Of a stretch of DNA of 6,515 nucleotides, positions 1 to 5,061 are shown piece by piece (position 1 is the first letter of the stretch; the number at the start of each line of letters is the position of its first letter). Below the pieces are notes generated by a model that was not told where the DNA came from, searched no databases, and was given only the letters and a program-made list of their open reading frames with translations. A program made the translations under genes and the position numbers. The stretch spans positions 1-6,515 of the forward strand of contig JAPSKG010000132.1 in NCBI GenBank assembly GCA_031177795.1, given 5' to 3'. Source of the DNA: Domibacillus sp. (lineage in GTDB: Bacteria; Bacillota; Bacilli; Bacillales; Domibacillaceae).

Positions 1-529
1 GAACCGAGTCCATTAAGCAATGTAAGCAAGGCGTTTTTCCAGGCAGCACGAGCATTGACAGTCCGCCGGAAGCAACGCATGCTCCATACACCCATGGAAT
101 TCCATGTTTTTGGGCGGCATCATTGATCATAAACCGAACATCAAAGTTATCTGTGCCATCAATAATCAAATCGATTTCATTGTTTTTTAAAAAATTTTCA
201 AAAAAGCTGGCATCAGCATCAAGTGTTAAAGCAGTAATTTCTACATCTGAGTTAATTAAAGAAAGCCTTTTTTGGGCTGCTGCTGCTTTTGGAAGCCGAT
301 CCAGGGCATCTTGTTCTGCGTACAAGTTTTGCCGCTGCAGATTAGAAAAATCCACATAATCCCGGTCTACGATCGTAATGCGGCCAATGCCCGACCGCAC
401 AATCATCTCAGCATTTGCTGCCCCAAGCGCCCCTGCGCCAATTAACAGCACATGCTTTTGCTGCAAAGCATTCTGTCCTTGTTTCCCGATTCCCGAAAAC
501 AATATTTGTCTTGAATAACGCTCAGTCAA
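1..529 (-). CDS. thiF: Sulfur carrier protein ThiS adenylyltransferase ThiF (3' end outside window)
   Basis: E1-like enzyme (ThiF/MoeB/HesA family) that adenylates the C-terminal glycine of ThiS with ATP, the activation step for sulfur loading in thiazole synthesis; cytoplasmic. The 176 visible residues begin TERYSRQILFSGIG after the start, typical of the family. The nucleotide-binding loop GAGALG is at residues 31-36, the RDYVDFSNLQRQ segment with the conserved Arg and Gln at 56-67, DGTDN at 124-128, and the first Cys-x-x-Cys zinc pair (CLHC) at 168-171. The second Cys pair lies beyond the edge. The start is TTG at 529: an in-frame stop lies at 545-547 and no ATG, GTG or other TTG intervenes. 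The start overlaps the thiG stop as TTGA, and GAAGGA in the end of thiG may serve as SD. MoeB is the main alternative, but the thiS-thiG context argues for ThiF. Confidence 0.93.
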   Translation of the reverse strand, partial: MTERYSRQILFSGIGKQGQNALQQKHVLLIGAGALGAANAEMIVRSGIGRITIVDRDYVDFSNLQRQNLYAEQDALDRLPKAAAAQKRLSLINSDVEITALTLDADASFFENFLKNNEIDLIIDGTDNFDVRFMINDAAQKHGIPWVYGACVASGGLSMLVLPGKTPCLHCLMDSV

Positions 530-1293
530 AGCACGCTCATTCCTTCAAGAGGGCTAGAGGCATTAGCATGCAGTTTTTTCGGAATTCGCCCTGCTTCAAA
601 TGCAGCGCGCCCGGCAAGAACCCCGTATTTCATTGCTTCCGCCATTTTCACAGGATCGTTGGCGCCGGAAACAGCTGTGTTTAAAAGAACGCCGTCTGCG
701 CCAAGCTCCATTGCTTTAGCGGCATCAGAAGGTACACCTATCCCTGCATCTACGATTACAGGCACATTTGACTGCTCAATAATATAGTGAATATTAAGAG
801 GGTTCACAATGCCAAGTCCCGTCCCGATCGGAGAAGCACCTGGCATGATCGCATGACAGCCAAGGTCTTCGAGGCGTTTAGCTAAAAGCACATCATCCGA
901 GGTATAAGGCAAGACGATGAATCCTTCTTCTAAAAGCATTTCAGAAGCTTTTAATGTTTCTATTGGATCTGGAAGCAGCGTTTTATCACAGCCGATCACT
1001 TCTACTTTAATCATATCGCATAAACCGGATGCTTTGGCCAGTTTGGCGATTCGAACAGCTTCTTCGGCAGTTTTAGCACCAGCTGTATTTGGCAAAAGCG
1101 TGTATTTCTTCACATCAATTTTTTCTAAAAAGTTTGGCTGATTCGGTTCGAAAATGTTCATGCGGCGTACCGCAAACGTTAAAATCTCTGTTTCGGATTT
1201 TTCTACTGCTTGTTTTTGAGTATCAAAGTCAGGAAATTTTCCTGTGCCAAGCAGTAATCGTGAATGAAATGAGTAAGGTCCAATTGTTAACAT
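526..1293 (-). CDS. thiG: Thiazole synthase ThiG
   Basis: Builds the thiamin thiazole ring from 1-deoxy-D-xylulose 5-phosphate, dehydroglycine and sulfur delivered as ThiS thiocarboxylate. The 255 residues are full length for the family (TIM-barrel fold). The Schiff-base lysine is K96 in the segment MIKVEVIG, with E98 beside it; D182 lies in VIVDAGIG. These positions match the active-site numbering I know for the B. subtilis enzyme. LLPNTAGAKTAEEAV (66-80) and GADGVLLNTAV (198-208) are also typical. The ATG at 1293 has AGGAGG nine bases upstream, inside the last codons of thiS, and thiS stops two bases before it. Its 3' end overlaps the thiF start by four bases. It is the fourth gene of the riboswitch-controlled operon. 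Confidence 0.97.
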   Translation of the reverse strand: MLTIGPYSFHSRLLLGTGKFPDFDTQKQAVEKSETEILTFAVRRMNIFEPNQPNFLEKIDVKKYTLLPNTAGAKTAEEAVRIAKLAKASGLCDMIKVEVIGCDKTLLPDPIETLKASEMLLEEGFIVLPYTSDDVLLAKRLEDLGCHAIMPGASPIGTGLGIVNPLNIHYIIEQSNVPVIVDAGIGVPSDAAKAMELGADGVLLNTAVSGANDPVKMAEAMKYGVLAGRAAFEAGRIPKKLHANASSPLEGMSVL

Positions 1294-1295
1294 TT

Positions 1296-1499
1296 TTATC
1301 CGCCTCCTACAAATTGTACAATTTCTACGCGATCGCCCTCGCTTAATTTTTCGTCGTCACGAGATGCTTTGTCTAAAATAGATTGATTTACTTCTACAAT
1401 GGCAAGTTCTGTGTTTAATTTAAAATGATCAAGCAAAGCGCGAACGGTAGTAACCGTTTCAGGTACGTCTACTTCGCGCCCATTAACTGTTAGTTTCAT
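1296..1499 (-). CDS. thiS: Sulfur carrier protein ThiS
   Basis: Small ubiquitin-like (beta-grasp) protein that carries sulfur as a C-terminal thiocarboxylate for thiazole formation. It is 67 residues, the normal family length, beginning MKLTVNGREVDVPE and ending EGDRVEIVQFVGGG. The terminal Gly-Gly is the residue pair adenylated by ThiF. The ATG at 1499 is chosen over longer in-frame starts, which would lie within the thiO coding region. Its ATG shares bases with the thiO TGA stop as ATGA, and a strong SD, AAAAGGAGG at 1510-1518, lies ten bases upstream inside the end of thiO, a layout that suggests translational coupling. MoaD is the only similar small family; the thiO/thiG neighbours rule in favour of ThiS. 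Confidence 0.96.
   Translation of the reverse strand: MKLTVNGREVDVPETVTTVRALLDHFKLNTELAIVEVNQSILDKASRDDEKLSEGDRVEIVQFVGGG
1303..1308 (-). promoter_or_regulatory. thiG Shine-Dalgarno inside the thiS Gly-Gly-Gly codons
   Basis: AGGAGG ends nine bases before the thiG ATG. These bases are the end of the Val codon and most of two Gly codons of the functional ThiS tail (GTA GGA GGC GGA TAA), so one stretch encodes the essential di-glycine end and serves as the ribosome binding site of the next gene. Confidence 0.75.
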
Positions 1500-2632
1500 A
1501 CAGTAGCTTCCTCCTTTTGAGTTAAAAAGCGTGCCGGCGAAAATGGAGCAAGCCGCTTTGCTGTCTCCGGGCAGCCGGTTAAAAAGCGTTCCATTAACAA
1601 GCCGGTTGCAGGACTTAATAAAATGCCGTTTCGGTAATGTCCAGTGCATAAATATAAACCGCTGACAAATGGGTGGGCACCAATAACGGGCAATTGATCG
1701 CGAGCTTGAGGCCGAATGCCAGACCATGTTCGTTCAATTGTTCCTTCATTCAAGACAGGCAAAAGGTGTGCGGCCCGGTTTAAAAGCGAGCGAATGCCGC
1801 CGGCAGTAACAGATGTGTCGAACGAGTTTGGATAAGACGTAGCCCCTATCAACATTTCTTTGTTTCTTTTTGGAACTATGTAGCATCCATCAACTGCAAA
1901 AACAGTTTTAAGTGGCGCCTCGCCGTTTAATTTAATCGAGATGCATTCGCCTTTTACTGGAATAACCGGTGGCGTAAAGCCTGTTTCTTTAAAAAGATCT
2001 CCACTCCAGGCCCCAGCCGCATTAATAACTCGATTTGCTTGAATGGTGCCTATGCTTGTTTTCGCGCCGCACACTTGCCCGTTTTCCACCACGAGCTGTT
2101 GGACAGGCGTTTGTTCATAAACGTGTACACCCGCGTTTACGGCAGACAGCAAAAAAGCCTTGGCAAGCAGAGGAGCTTTTACTTGAGTGTCTTTTTCTAA
2201 ATAAATGGCCCCGGCTGTTTTATCGGACATGCACGGCTCAGCAAGCGGAACTTCATGCGGTTCCAGCCATTGGACGGAAGCATCTTTTCCGTTTAAAAAA
2301 CCGTATTGTTCCAGAAGAGCAGGGAGGTCGTTTTCAGAGGCTGCCACTTTTAAAAGTCCGGCCTGACGCAACTCAATGTCAATGCCTGACTCTTCAAGCA
2401 GCTCTTCTTGAAGCCCGGCAAACATTGCCCGGCTTTCAATCGCAATGTCCATAAGCGGATTTTCAAATTCAAATTCATTTTGCGCACCGAGCATGCCGCC
2501 GGCAGCTCTGGATGCTGTACCAGCTGAGCCTGCATCAAAAACGGCAACGGATAAACCCGATTTCGCCAATCTATAGGCAATGGAACATCCAATAACCCCT
2601 CCGCCGGCAATAAGATAATCGTAGCGATTCAA
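1496..2632 (-). CDS. thiO: Glycine oxidase ThiO
   Basis: FAD-dependent oxidase of the DAO family. It oxidises glycine to dehydroglycine (iminoacetate), which ThiG uses for the thiazole ring, with release of hydrogen peroxide. From the TTG start it has 378 residues, near the usual length. The FAD-binding Rossmann motif GGGVIG is at 10-15, followed by the acidic end of beta-2 (VFDAGSAG). VINAAGAWSGDLF is at about 202-214, PVKGECISI at 225-233, and the C-terminal signature GHYRNGILLSPATG starts at 331. R307 in WSGIRPQ aligns with the substrate-carboxylate arginine of the B. subtilis enzyme. A GTG nine bases further upstream (2641) is the alternative start, but AGGGAGTGA then overlaps that codon, whereas it lies eight bases before the TTG. 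Confidence 0.94.
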   Translation of the reverse strand: MNRYDYLIAGGGVIGCSIAYRLAKSGLSVAVFDAGSAGTASRAAGGMLGAQNEFEFENPLMDIAIESRAMFAGLQEELLEESGIDIELRQAGLLKVAASENDLPALLEQYGFLNGKDASVQWLEPHEVPLAEPCMSDKTAGAIYLEKDTQVKAPLLAKAFLLSAVNAGVHVYEQTPVQQLVVENGQVCGAKTSIGTIQANRVINAAGAWSGDLFKETGFTPPVIPVKGECISIKLNGEAPLKTVFAVDGCYIVPKRNKEMLIGATSYPNSFDTSVTAGGIRSLLNRAAHLLPVLNEGTIERTWSGIRPQARDQLPVIGAHPFVSGLYLCTGHYRNGILLSPATGLLMERFLTGCPETAKRLAPFSPARFLTQKEEATV

Positions 2633-2637
2633 TTGCT

Positions 2638-2647
2638 TCACTCCCTT
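2638..2647 (-). promoter_or_regulatory. thiO ribosome binding site that decides the start
   Basis: AAGGGAGTGA closely resembles the full consensus AAGGAGGTGA. GGAG ends eight bases before a TTG at 2632. A GTG start at 2641 would sit inside this motif, so the TTG is the better start. This is a choice from spacing alone. Confidence 0.65.
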
Positions 2648-3188
2648 ATTTAAAAAAAGCAGAAATCATCGCAGCGCCAGAAGCGCCTGCATTTAAAACA
2701 GTTTTTAGATTTTTAAAATGAATGCCTCCAATTGCCACCACAGGAATGGACACTGCTGAAGCGACTTCTTGAAGCATTTCTAGTCCGCGTCCAGGGGTTC
2801 CAGGTTTAGACGACGTGGTGTAAATATGGCCAAAATAAACATAATCAGCCCCCTCTGCTTCCGCTTTTTTTGCAGAAACAGCCGAATGAACTGACCGGCC
2901 TGCTTTTTTCCCGGGATAAGCTTGTTTAAAAGATGAAAGCCGGTCATCAAATTCAGTGAAATGAACGCCCTGCAATGAGTAAGAAACAACAAGGTCAGGG
3001 TGCGAGTGAACAATGAGTTTTTGGGGAGGAATTCCCCTGTCAAGAAGTTCACGCACTTTGCTTTCAAGCTCTGTACTGGAAAGTTTTTTTTCTCTTAAGC
3101 AAATGGCATCTACTTTTGGGAAAAGGGAAAAAGCCTTTTCTTGCAGGGCTTCCGGCAAGCCAGTGCCATTTGTTACAGCGTGAATCAT
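2646..3188 (-). CDS. tenI: Thiazole tautomerase TenI
   Basis: TIM-barrel protein related to thiamin phosphate synthase ThiE. TenI aromatises the thiazole tautomer produced by ThiG. The 180 residues contain RSVHSAVSAKKAEAEGADYVYFGH (from R98), with H121 in FGHIY matching the catalytic His of B. subtilis TenI, then KPGTPGRGLEML (128-139) and IPVVAIGGI (148-156). The GH-x-Y-x-T and PGRG features fit TenI rather than ThiE. The ATG at 3188 is chosen because TGGAGTTGA lies nine bases upstream and because MIHAVTN aligns with the TenI N-terminus; the ATG at 3203 has no SD, and longer reading would enter the terminator and riboswitch. It ends right after ISAFFK, about 25 residues short of the B. subtilis protein as I recall it. 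It is the first gene after the riboswitch. Confidence 0.9.
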   Translation of the reverse strand: MIHAVTNGTGLPEALQEKAFSLFPKVDAICLREKKLSSTELESKVRELLDRGIPPQKLIVHSHPDLVVSYSLQGVHFTEFDDRLSSFKQAYPGKKAGRSVHSAVSAKKAEAEGADYVYFGHIYTTSSKPGTPGRGLEMLQEVASAVSIPVVAIGGIHFKNLKTVLNAGASGAAMISAFFK

Positions 3189-3193
3189 AGCTA

Positions 3194-3202
3194 TCAACTC
3201 CA
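3194..3202 (-). promoter_or_regulatory. tenI ribosome binding site
   Basis: TGGAGTTGA, with GGAG nine bases before the ATG at 3188. It overlaps the alternative ATG at 3203, which itself has no SD upstream, and so fixes the start of tenI. Confidence 0.65.
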
Positions 3203-3213
3203 TTTTGGCAAAC

Positions 3214-3249
3214 AAAAAGCGCTGCTTTCCAATTGTGGAAAACAGCGCT
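3214..3249 (-). terminator. Intrinsic terminator forming the riboswitch expression platform
   Basis: The transcript folds AGCGCTG-TTTTCC against GGAAAG-CAGCGCT, a 13-base-pair stem with one G-U pair and a loop ACAATT, followed by UUUU. It lies between the TPP aptamer and tenI, about 30 bases after the aptamer, which indicates control by premature termination. I could not identify a convincing antiterminator partner by eye. Confidence 0.92.
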
Positions 3250-3278
3250 GTATAAACAGAATAAAAGAAACAACTTCG

Positions 3279-3372
3279 CCACTTTCCTACGCCAGTATAA
3301 ACTGGATCAGGTTCCAGGAATCCCAAAGTCAATCACTTTGATCTCAGCCCTTTTAAAGGGCACCTCCAGTGG
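3279..3372 (-). ncRNA. TPP riboswitch aptamer (THI box)
   Basis: Thiamin pyrophosphate-sensing leader RNA of the thi operon. The P1 helix is CCACT (3368-3372) with AGTGG (3279-3283). The next hairpin is GCCCTTT/AAAGGGC followed by the invariant CUGAGA (3342-3347), the pyrimidine-recognition segment. A variable hairpin CAAAGU/ACUUUG follows. The pyrophosphate-sensing half has ACCUGAU (3306-3312) and GCGUAGGAAA (3283-3292) flanking the CCAGU/ACUGG hairpin. High TPP should favour the terminator downstream and switch the operon off; the off direction is inferred from the terminator arrangement and the behaviour known in Bacillus. The 94-nucleotide size is normal. Confidence 0.96.
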
Positions 3373-3398
3373 ATGAATATTTAATTTTTTTTAAGCCT

Positions 3399-3436
3399 AT
3401 CATATATTTATCATTCTGTCACATTAATTTTGTAAA
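3399..3436 (-). promoter_or_regulatory. Candidate promoter region of the thi operon
   Basis: A promoter is required upstream of the aptamer. The best -10-like hexamer is TATGAT (3399-3404), which would start the RNA near 3390, about 20 bases before P1. No good -35 sits 17 bases upstream of it. GTGACA (3417-3422) and TTTACA (3431-3436) are -35-like but spaced 12 and 26 bases away. The location is supported; the exact hexamers are not. Confidence 0.3.
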
Positions 3437-3489
3437 AATCAGAAAGCGAAAAATTGGTGTGAAACATAATTTGGCTGCCGTTTGAACGC

Positions 3490-3534
3490 TTTAAAGTATG
3501 TAAAAGTATTTGTAAACTTTGTTTTAAAGTATGT
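3490..3534. repeat. Two direct copies of TTTAAAGTATGT
   Basis: Identical 12-mers at 3490-3501 and 3523-3534, 33 bases apart (about three helical turns). A related AAAAGTATTTGT lies between them (3502-3513). The palindromic core CTTTAAAG occurs at 3489-3496 and again at 3540-3547. They lie between the divergent thi operon and the small gene at 3595. A regulator site is possible; low-complexity A+T DNA is the other explanation. Confidence 0.45.
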
Positions 3535-3558
3535 TTCATCTTTAAAGCAGGTGGGGAA

Positions 3559-3564
3559 TAAAAT
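3559..3564 (+). promoter_or_regulatory. Candidate -10 box for the small FbpA-like gene
   Basis: TAAAAT matches the -10 consensus at five of six positions and would start RNA about 24 bases before the ATG at 3595. The -35 region is poor: TTCATC at 3535-3540 with an 18-base spacer matches at only three positions, which would suit an activated or weak promoter. Confidence 0.3.
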
Positions 3565-3594
3565 AAAGTAACAATAAAAAAGGGGAAGAACATC

Positions 3595-3741
3595 ATGCCT
3601 ACTGCAGAAAATGAACAAATGATCTGGATTGAAAAATTGATGGAACAAGGAATTTTTAAGTATGAAGACCGTCAACTATATGAATTAACGGTTGATGAAT
3701 TAATCTATTTAACTAATAAAAGCGAATCGATAAATAACTAA
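3595..3741 (+). CDS. Small FbpA-family protein (Fur-regulated basic protein A-like)
   Basis: 48-residue protein. The core WIEKLMEQGIFKYEDRQLYE, continuing LTVDEL (residues 11-36), matches the pattern I know for the Bacillus FbpA family: a Leu-Ile/Met helix, GI-x-K, then DRQLYELT-x-x-EL. In B. subtilis such proteins are small, made under iron limitation, and linked to the sRNA FsrA in the iron-sparing response. The ATG at 3595 has AAAGGGGAAG nine bases upstream, and the gene has its own terminator directly after the stop, so it is a single-gene unit. Oddities: the product is acidic (ten Asp/Glu against four Lys/Arg) despite the family name, and I see no clear Fur box. The family call rests on one motif and memory; the function here is inferred. 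Confidence 0.75.
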   Translation: MPTAENEQMIWIEKLMEQGIFKYEDRQLYELTVDELIYLTNKSESINN

Positions 3742-3776
3742 AAGCTCAAGCACCCGCCGGGGGGTTGAGCTTTTTT
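3741..3776 (+). terminator. Intrinsic terminator of the FbpA-like gene
   Basis: AAAGCTCAA (3741-3749) pairs perfectly with TTGAGCTTT (3765-3773). An inner CCC/GGG pairing closes the G+C-rich loop, and six T follow the GAGC (3771-3776). It begins at the last base of the stop codon. Confidence 0.93.
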
Positions 3777-3868
3777 GATTTTTAAAGGCAAGGGGTAAAA
3801 AAAGGGCCAAAGAATCGCCTGAAAACAAGAAATTCCTCTTAACCCGCTTTGCTTTCTTAACATAGATG

Positions 3869-3895
3869 ATTGCAGCTCACATGAAAAGCTGCGAT
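3869..3895. repeat. Inverted repeat with no T-run
   Basis: ATTGCAGCT (3869-3877) pairs with AGCTGCGAT (3887-3895), nine pairs including one G-U, around a nine-base loop. Neither strand has a following T-run, so it is not a normal intrinsic terminator. It may be an RNA structure or a chance dyad. Confidence 0.5.
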
Positions 3896-3909
3896 TAAAA
3901 CAAAGCAAA

Positions 3910-3926
3910 ACAAAACACTGTTTTGT
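3910..3926. repeat. Perfect 8-1-8 dyad, candidate operator
   Basis: ACAAAACACTGTTTTGT is perfectly symmetric around the C at 3918. It lies just upstream of the candidate lactonase promoter, a usual place for a regulator site. No regulator gene lies in the window, and I do not recognise the motif. Confidence 0.5.
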
Positions 3927-3942
3927 CGCCTGCTGTTCGGCA

Positions 3943-3970
3943 GTTTAAGCAGTTTCCTGAAGAATATAGT
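3943..3970 (+). promoter_or_regulatory. Candidate promoter of the lactonase-SDR unit
   Basis: TATAGT (3965-3970) matches the SigA -10 at five of six positions but lacks a good -35 at 17 bases. The same place reads GTTTAA-13 bases-GAATAT (3943-3967), which fits four of six -10 positions of the general-stress sigma-B pattern and its -35 well. RNA would start near 3976, leaving a leader of about 78 bases. Which sigma factor applies cannot be decided here. Confidence 0.3.
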
Positions 3971-4053
3971 AAACAAAAATAAAAATTACAGGTATGAAAA
4001 GAAGAAAGGCGGGGTAATAAGAAAGATAAAATAGGCAGTGGAGGGATTGACCT

Positions 4054-5061
4054 GTGAATTATCAACTCTGGGTTGGCAGTTATCGTGCAAAAAAAGAAGA
4101 ACCGGGTATCCATGAATTGCTTGTGAATACAAACAGCAAAACCGTAACTGTCACCGGCCAGCACAGCGGCGTTGAAAATCCTTCTTATTTAGCAGAATCG
4201 GAAGGCTACTTGTACGCGACATCTGAAACAATGGATGGAAAAGCAGTGCTTTTTCAAATTAAAAATGAAGACCTTTTACTAAAGGACTCAGCAGAAGCAG
4301 GAGAAATTGCGCCGTGCCATATTTATGCAGAAGGTACATATGCATGGACAGCCAATTACGGCGGATCAGTTACACAATATGAAAGGCTTGGCGACTCTTT
4401 AATGAAAAAAGCTTTTTCAAAACATAAAGGAGTAACCGGTCCACACGAACGGCAAGATAACCCGCATGTACATGCGGTCATTCCTTTTCCCGATGGAAAA
4501 CATTTGCTTGCATGTGATCATGGAACAGACACGCTGGTTGTATACGATAAACAGTCACTGACCATGATAAATGAGGTGAAAACCGCACCTGGTTCTGGTC
4601 CAAGAACGGCTTTATTTCACAGGGAGAAACCTGTTCTGTACGTAATGAACGAACTGCACTCCTCTGTTTCTGTTTACCGGATAGAAGAAAGCAGCACACT
4701 TGTTTATTTAAATACGTTTTCTGCACTGCCGGATGGTTACGGCGGGCGGCACGAAGGCTCTGGCCTGCAATTTAGTTCGGACGGCTGTTACTTATACGCT
4801 GCTGTTCGATACTGGGATGGATTGGCAATTTTCCGCATGGAAGAAGACGGTTCTCTTTCTCCTCCACATTTACTAAAGCTGGAGGGCAAAACACCGCGCA
4901 GCTTTTATGCGCTTGAAAAAGAACCTTATGTCATCATTGCTTACCAGGACTCACATGAAGTGTGGCTTTACGAAATTGAAGAAAGTGGCTTTCCCGTTTT
5001 TACAGGGAGCCGTGTTTCTGTTCCACATCCCGCTTGTGTAATTATGAAAGGAGAGAATTAA
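4054..5061 (+). CDS. Beta-propeller lactonase family protein (6-phosphogluconolactonase-like, YkgB/Pgl type)
   Basis: 335 residues, the usual length of a seven-bladed propeller of the lactonase family that includes B. subtilis Pgl (YkgB), which hydrolyses 6-phosphogluconolactone in the pentose phosphate pathway. The N-terminus has VGSY (7-10). APCHIY (86-91) and WTANYGGSV (98-106) follow, then the strongest signature GPHERQDNPHVHAV (129-142), with DGKHLLACDHGTDTL (147-161), PGSGPR (179-184) and a closing SRVSVPHPACV (319-329). No signal peptide is visible, so it is probably cytoplasmic. The GTG at 4054 has GGAGGG eight bases upstream. It directly abuts the SDR gene that follows. The substrate could be another sugar lactone, since the partner is a dehydrogenase rather than glucose-6-phosphate dehydrogenase. 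Confidence 0.88.
   Translation: MNYQLWVGSYRAKKEEPGIHELLVNTNSKTVTVTGQHSGVENPSYLAESEGYLYATSETMDGKAVLFQIKNEDLLLKDSAEAGEIAPCHIYAEGTYAWTANYGGSVTQYERLGDSLMKKAFSKHKGVTGPHERQDNPHVHAVIPFPDGKHLLACDHGTDTLVVYDKQSLTMINEVKTAPGSGPRTALFHREKPVLYVMNELHSSVSVYRIEESSTLVYLNTFSALPDGYGGRHEGSGLQFSSDGCYLYAAVRYWDGLAIFRMEEDGSLSPPHLLKLEGKTPRSFYALEKEPYVIIAYQDSHEVWLYEIEESGFPVFTGSRVSVPHPACVIMKGEN
5047..5055 (+). promoter_or_regulatory. SDR ribosome binding site within the lactonase gene
   Basis: AAAGGAGAG lies in the last lactonase codons (Lys-Gly-Glu). AGGAG ends eight bases before the ATG at 5062, which follows the lactonase TAA with no gap; this favours translational coupling. Confidence 0.75.

Larger units (their letters stand above)
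3777..4053. other. Gene-free stretch before the lactonase gene
   Basis: I see no supportable gene on either strand; the longest minus-strand reading (3895-4164) runs into the lactonase gene and has no SD or family features. The stretch is A-rich and holds a stem-loop (3869-3895), a perfect dyad (3910-3926), two GCAGTTT copies nine bases apart (3940-3946 and 3949-3955), a candidate promoter (3943-3970) and a purine-rich leader ending in the SD at 4040-4045. Confidence 0.7.

Noticed and set aside
2035..2454. 139-residue open frame on the plus strand
   Set aside because: It lies entirely antisense to well-supported thiO, has no SD and no recognisable family features.
2646..2660. Run of seven T at the end of tenI as a programmed frameshift joining TenI to ThiO
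   Set aside because: A +1 shift would be needed, a -1 shift meets a stop at once, and thiO has its own good ribosome site; nothing else supports a fusion.
3189..3332. Longer reading of tenI, giving a 228-residue protein
   Set aside because: The extra 48 residues are the terminator and part of the TPP aptamer read as protein, with no SD at the upstream starts; the 3188 start fits both SD spacing and family alignment.
3399..3415. TGATAAATATATGAT (minus strand), resembling half of a Fur box
   Set aside because: The left half resembles TGATAAT but the right half has lost the symmetry, and it is better explained as A+T-rich promoter DNA of the thi operon.
3994..4017. Seven-codon frame (MKRRKAG) in the lactonase leader
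   Set aside because: No SD and no sign of attenuation structure after it; the purine-rich sequence makes such short frames common.
3895..4164. 89-residue minus-strand frame across the start of the lactonase gene
   Set aside because: It overlaps a well-supported gene, has no SD and its composition looks like antisense of coding and A-rich DNA.
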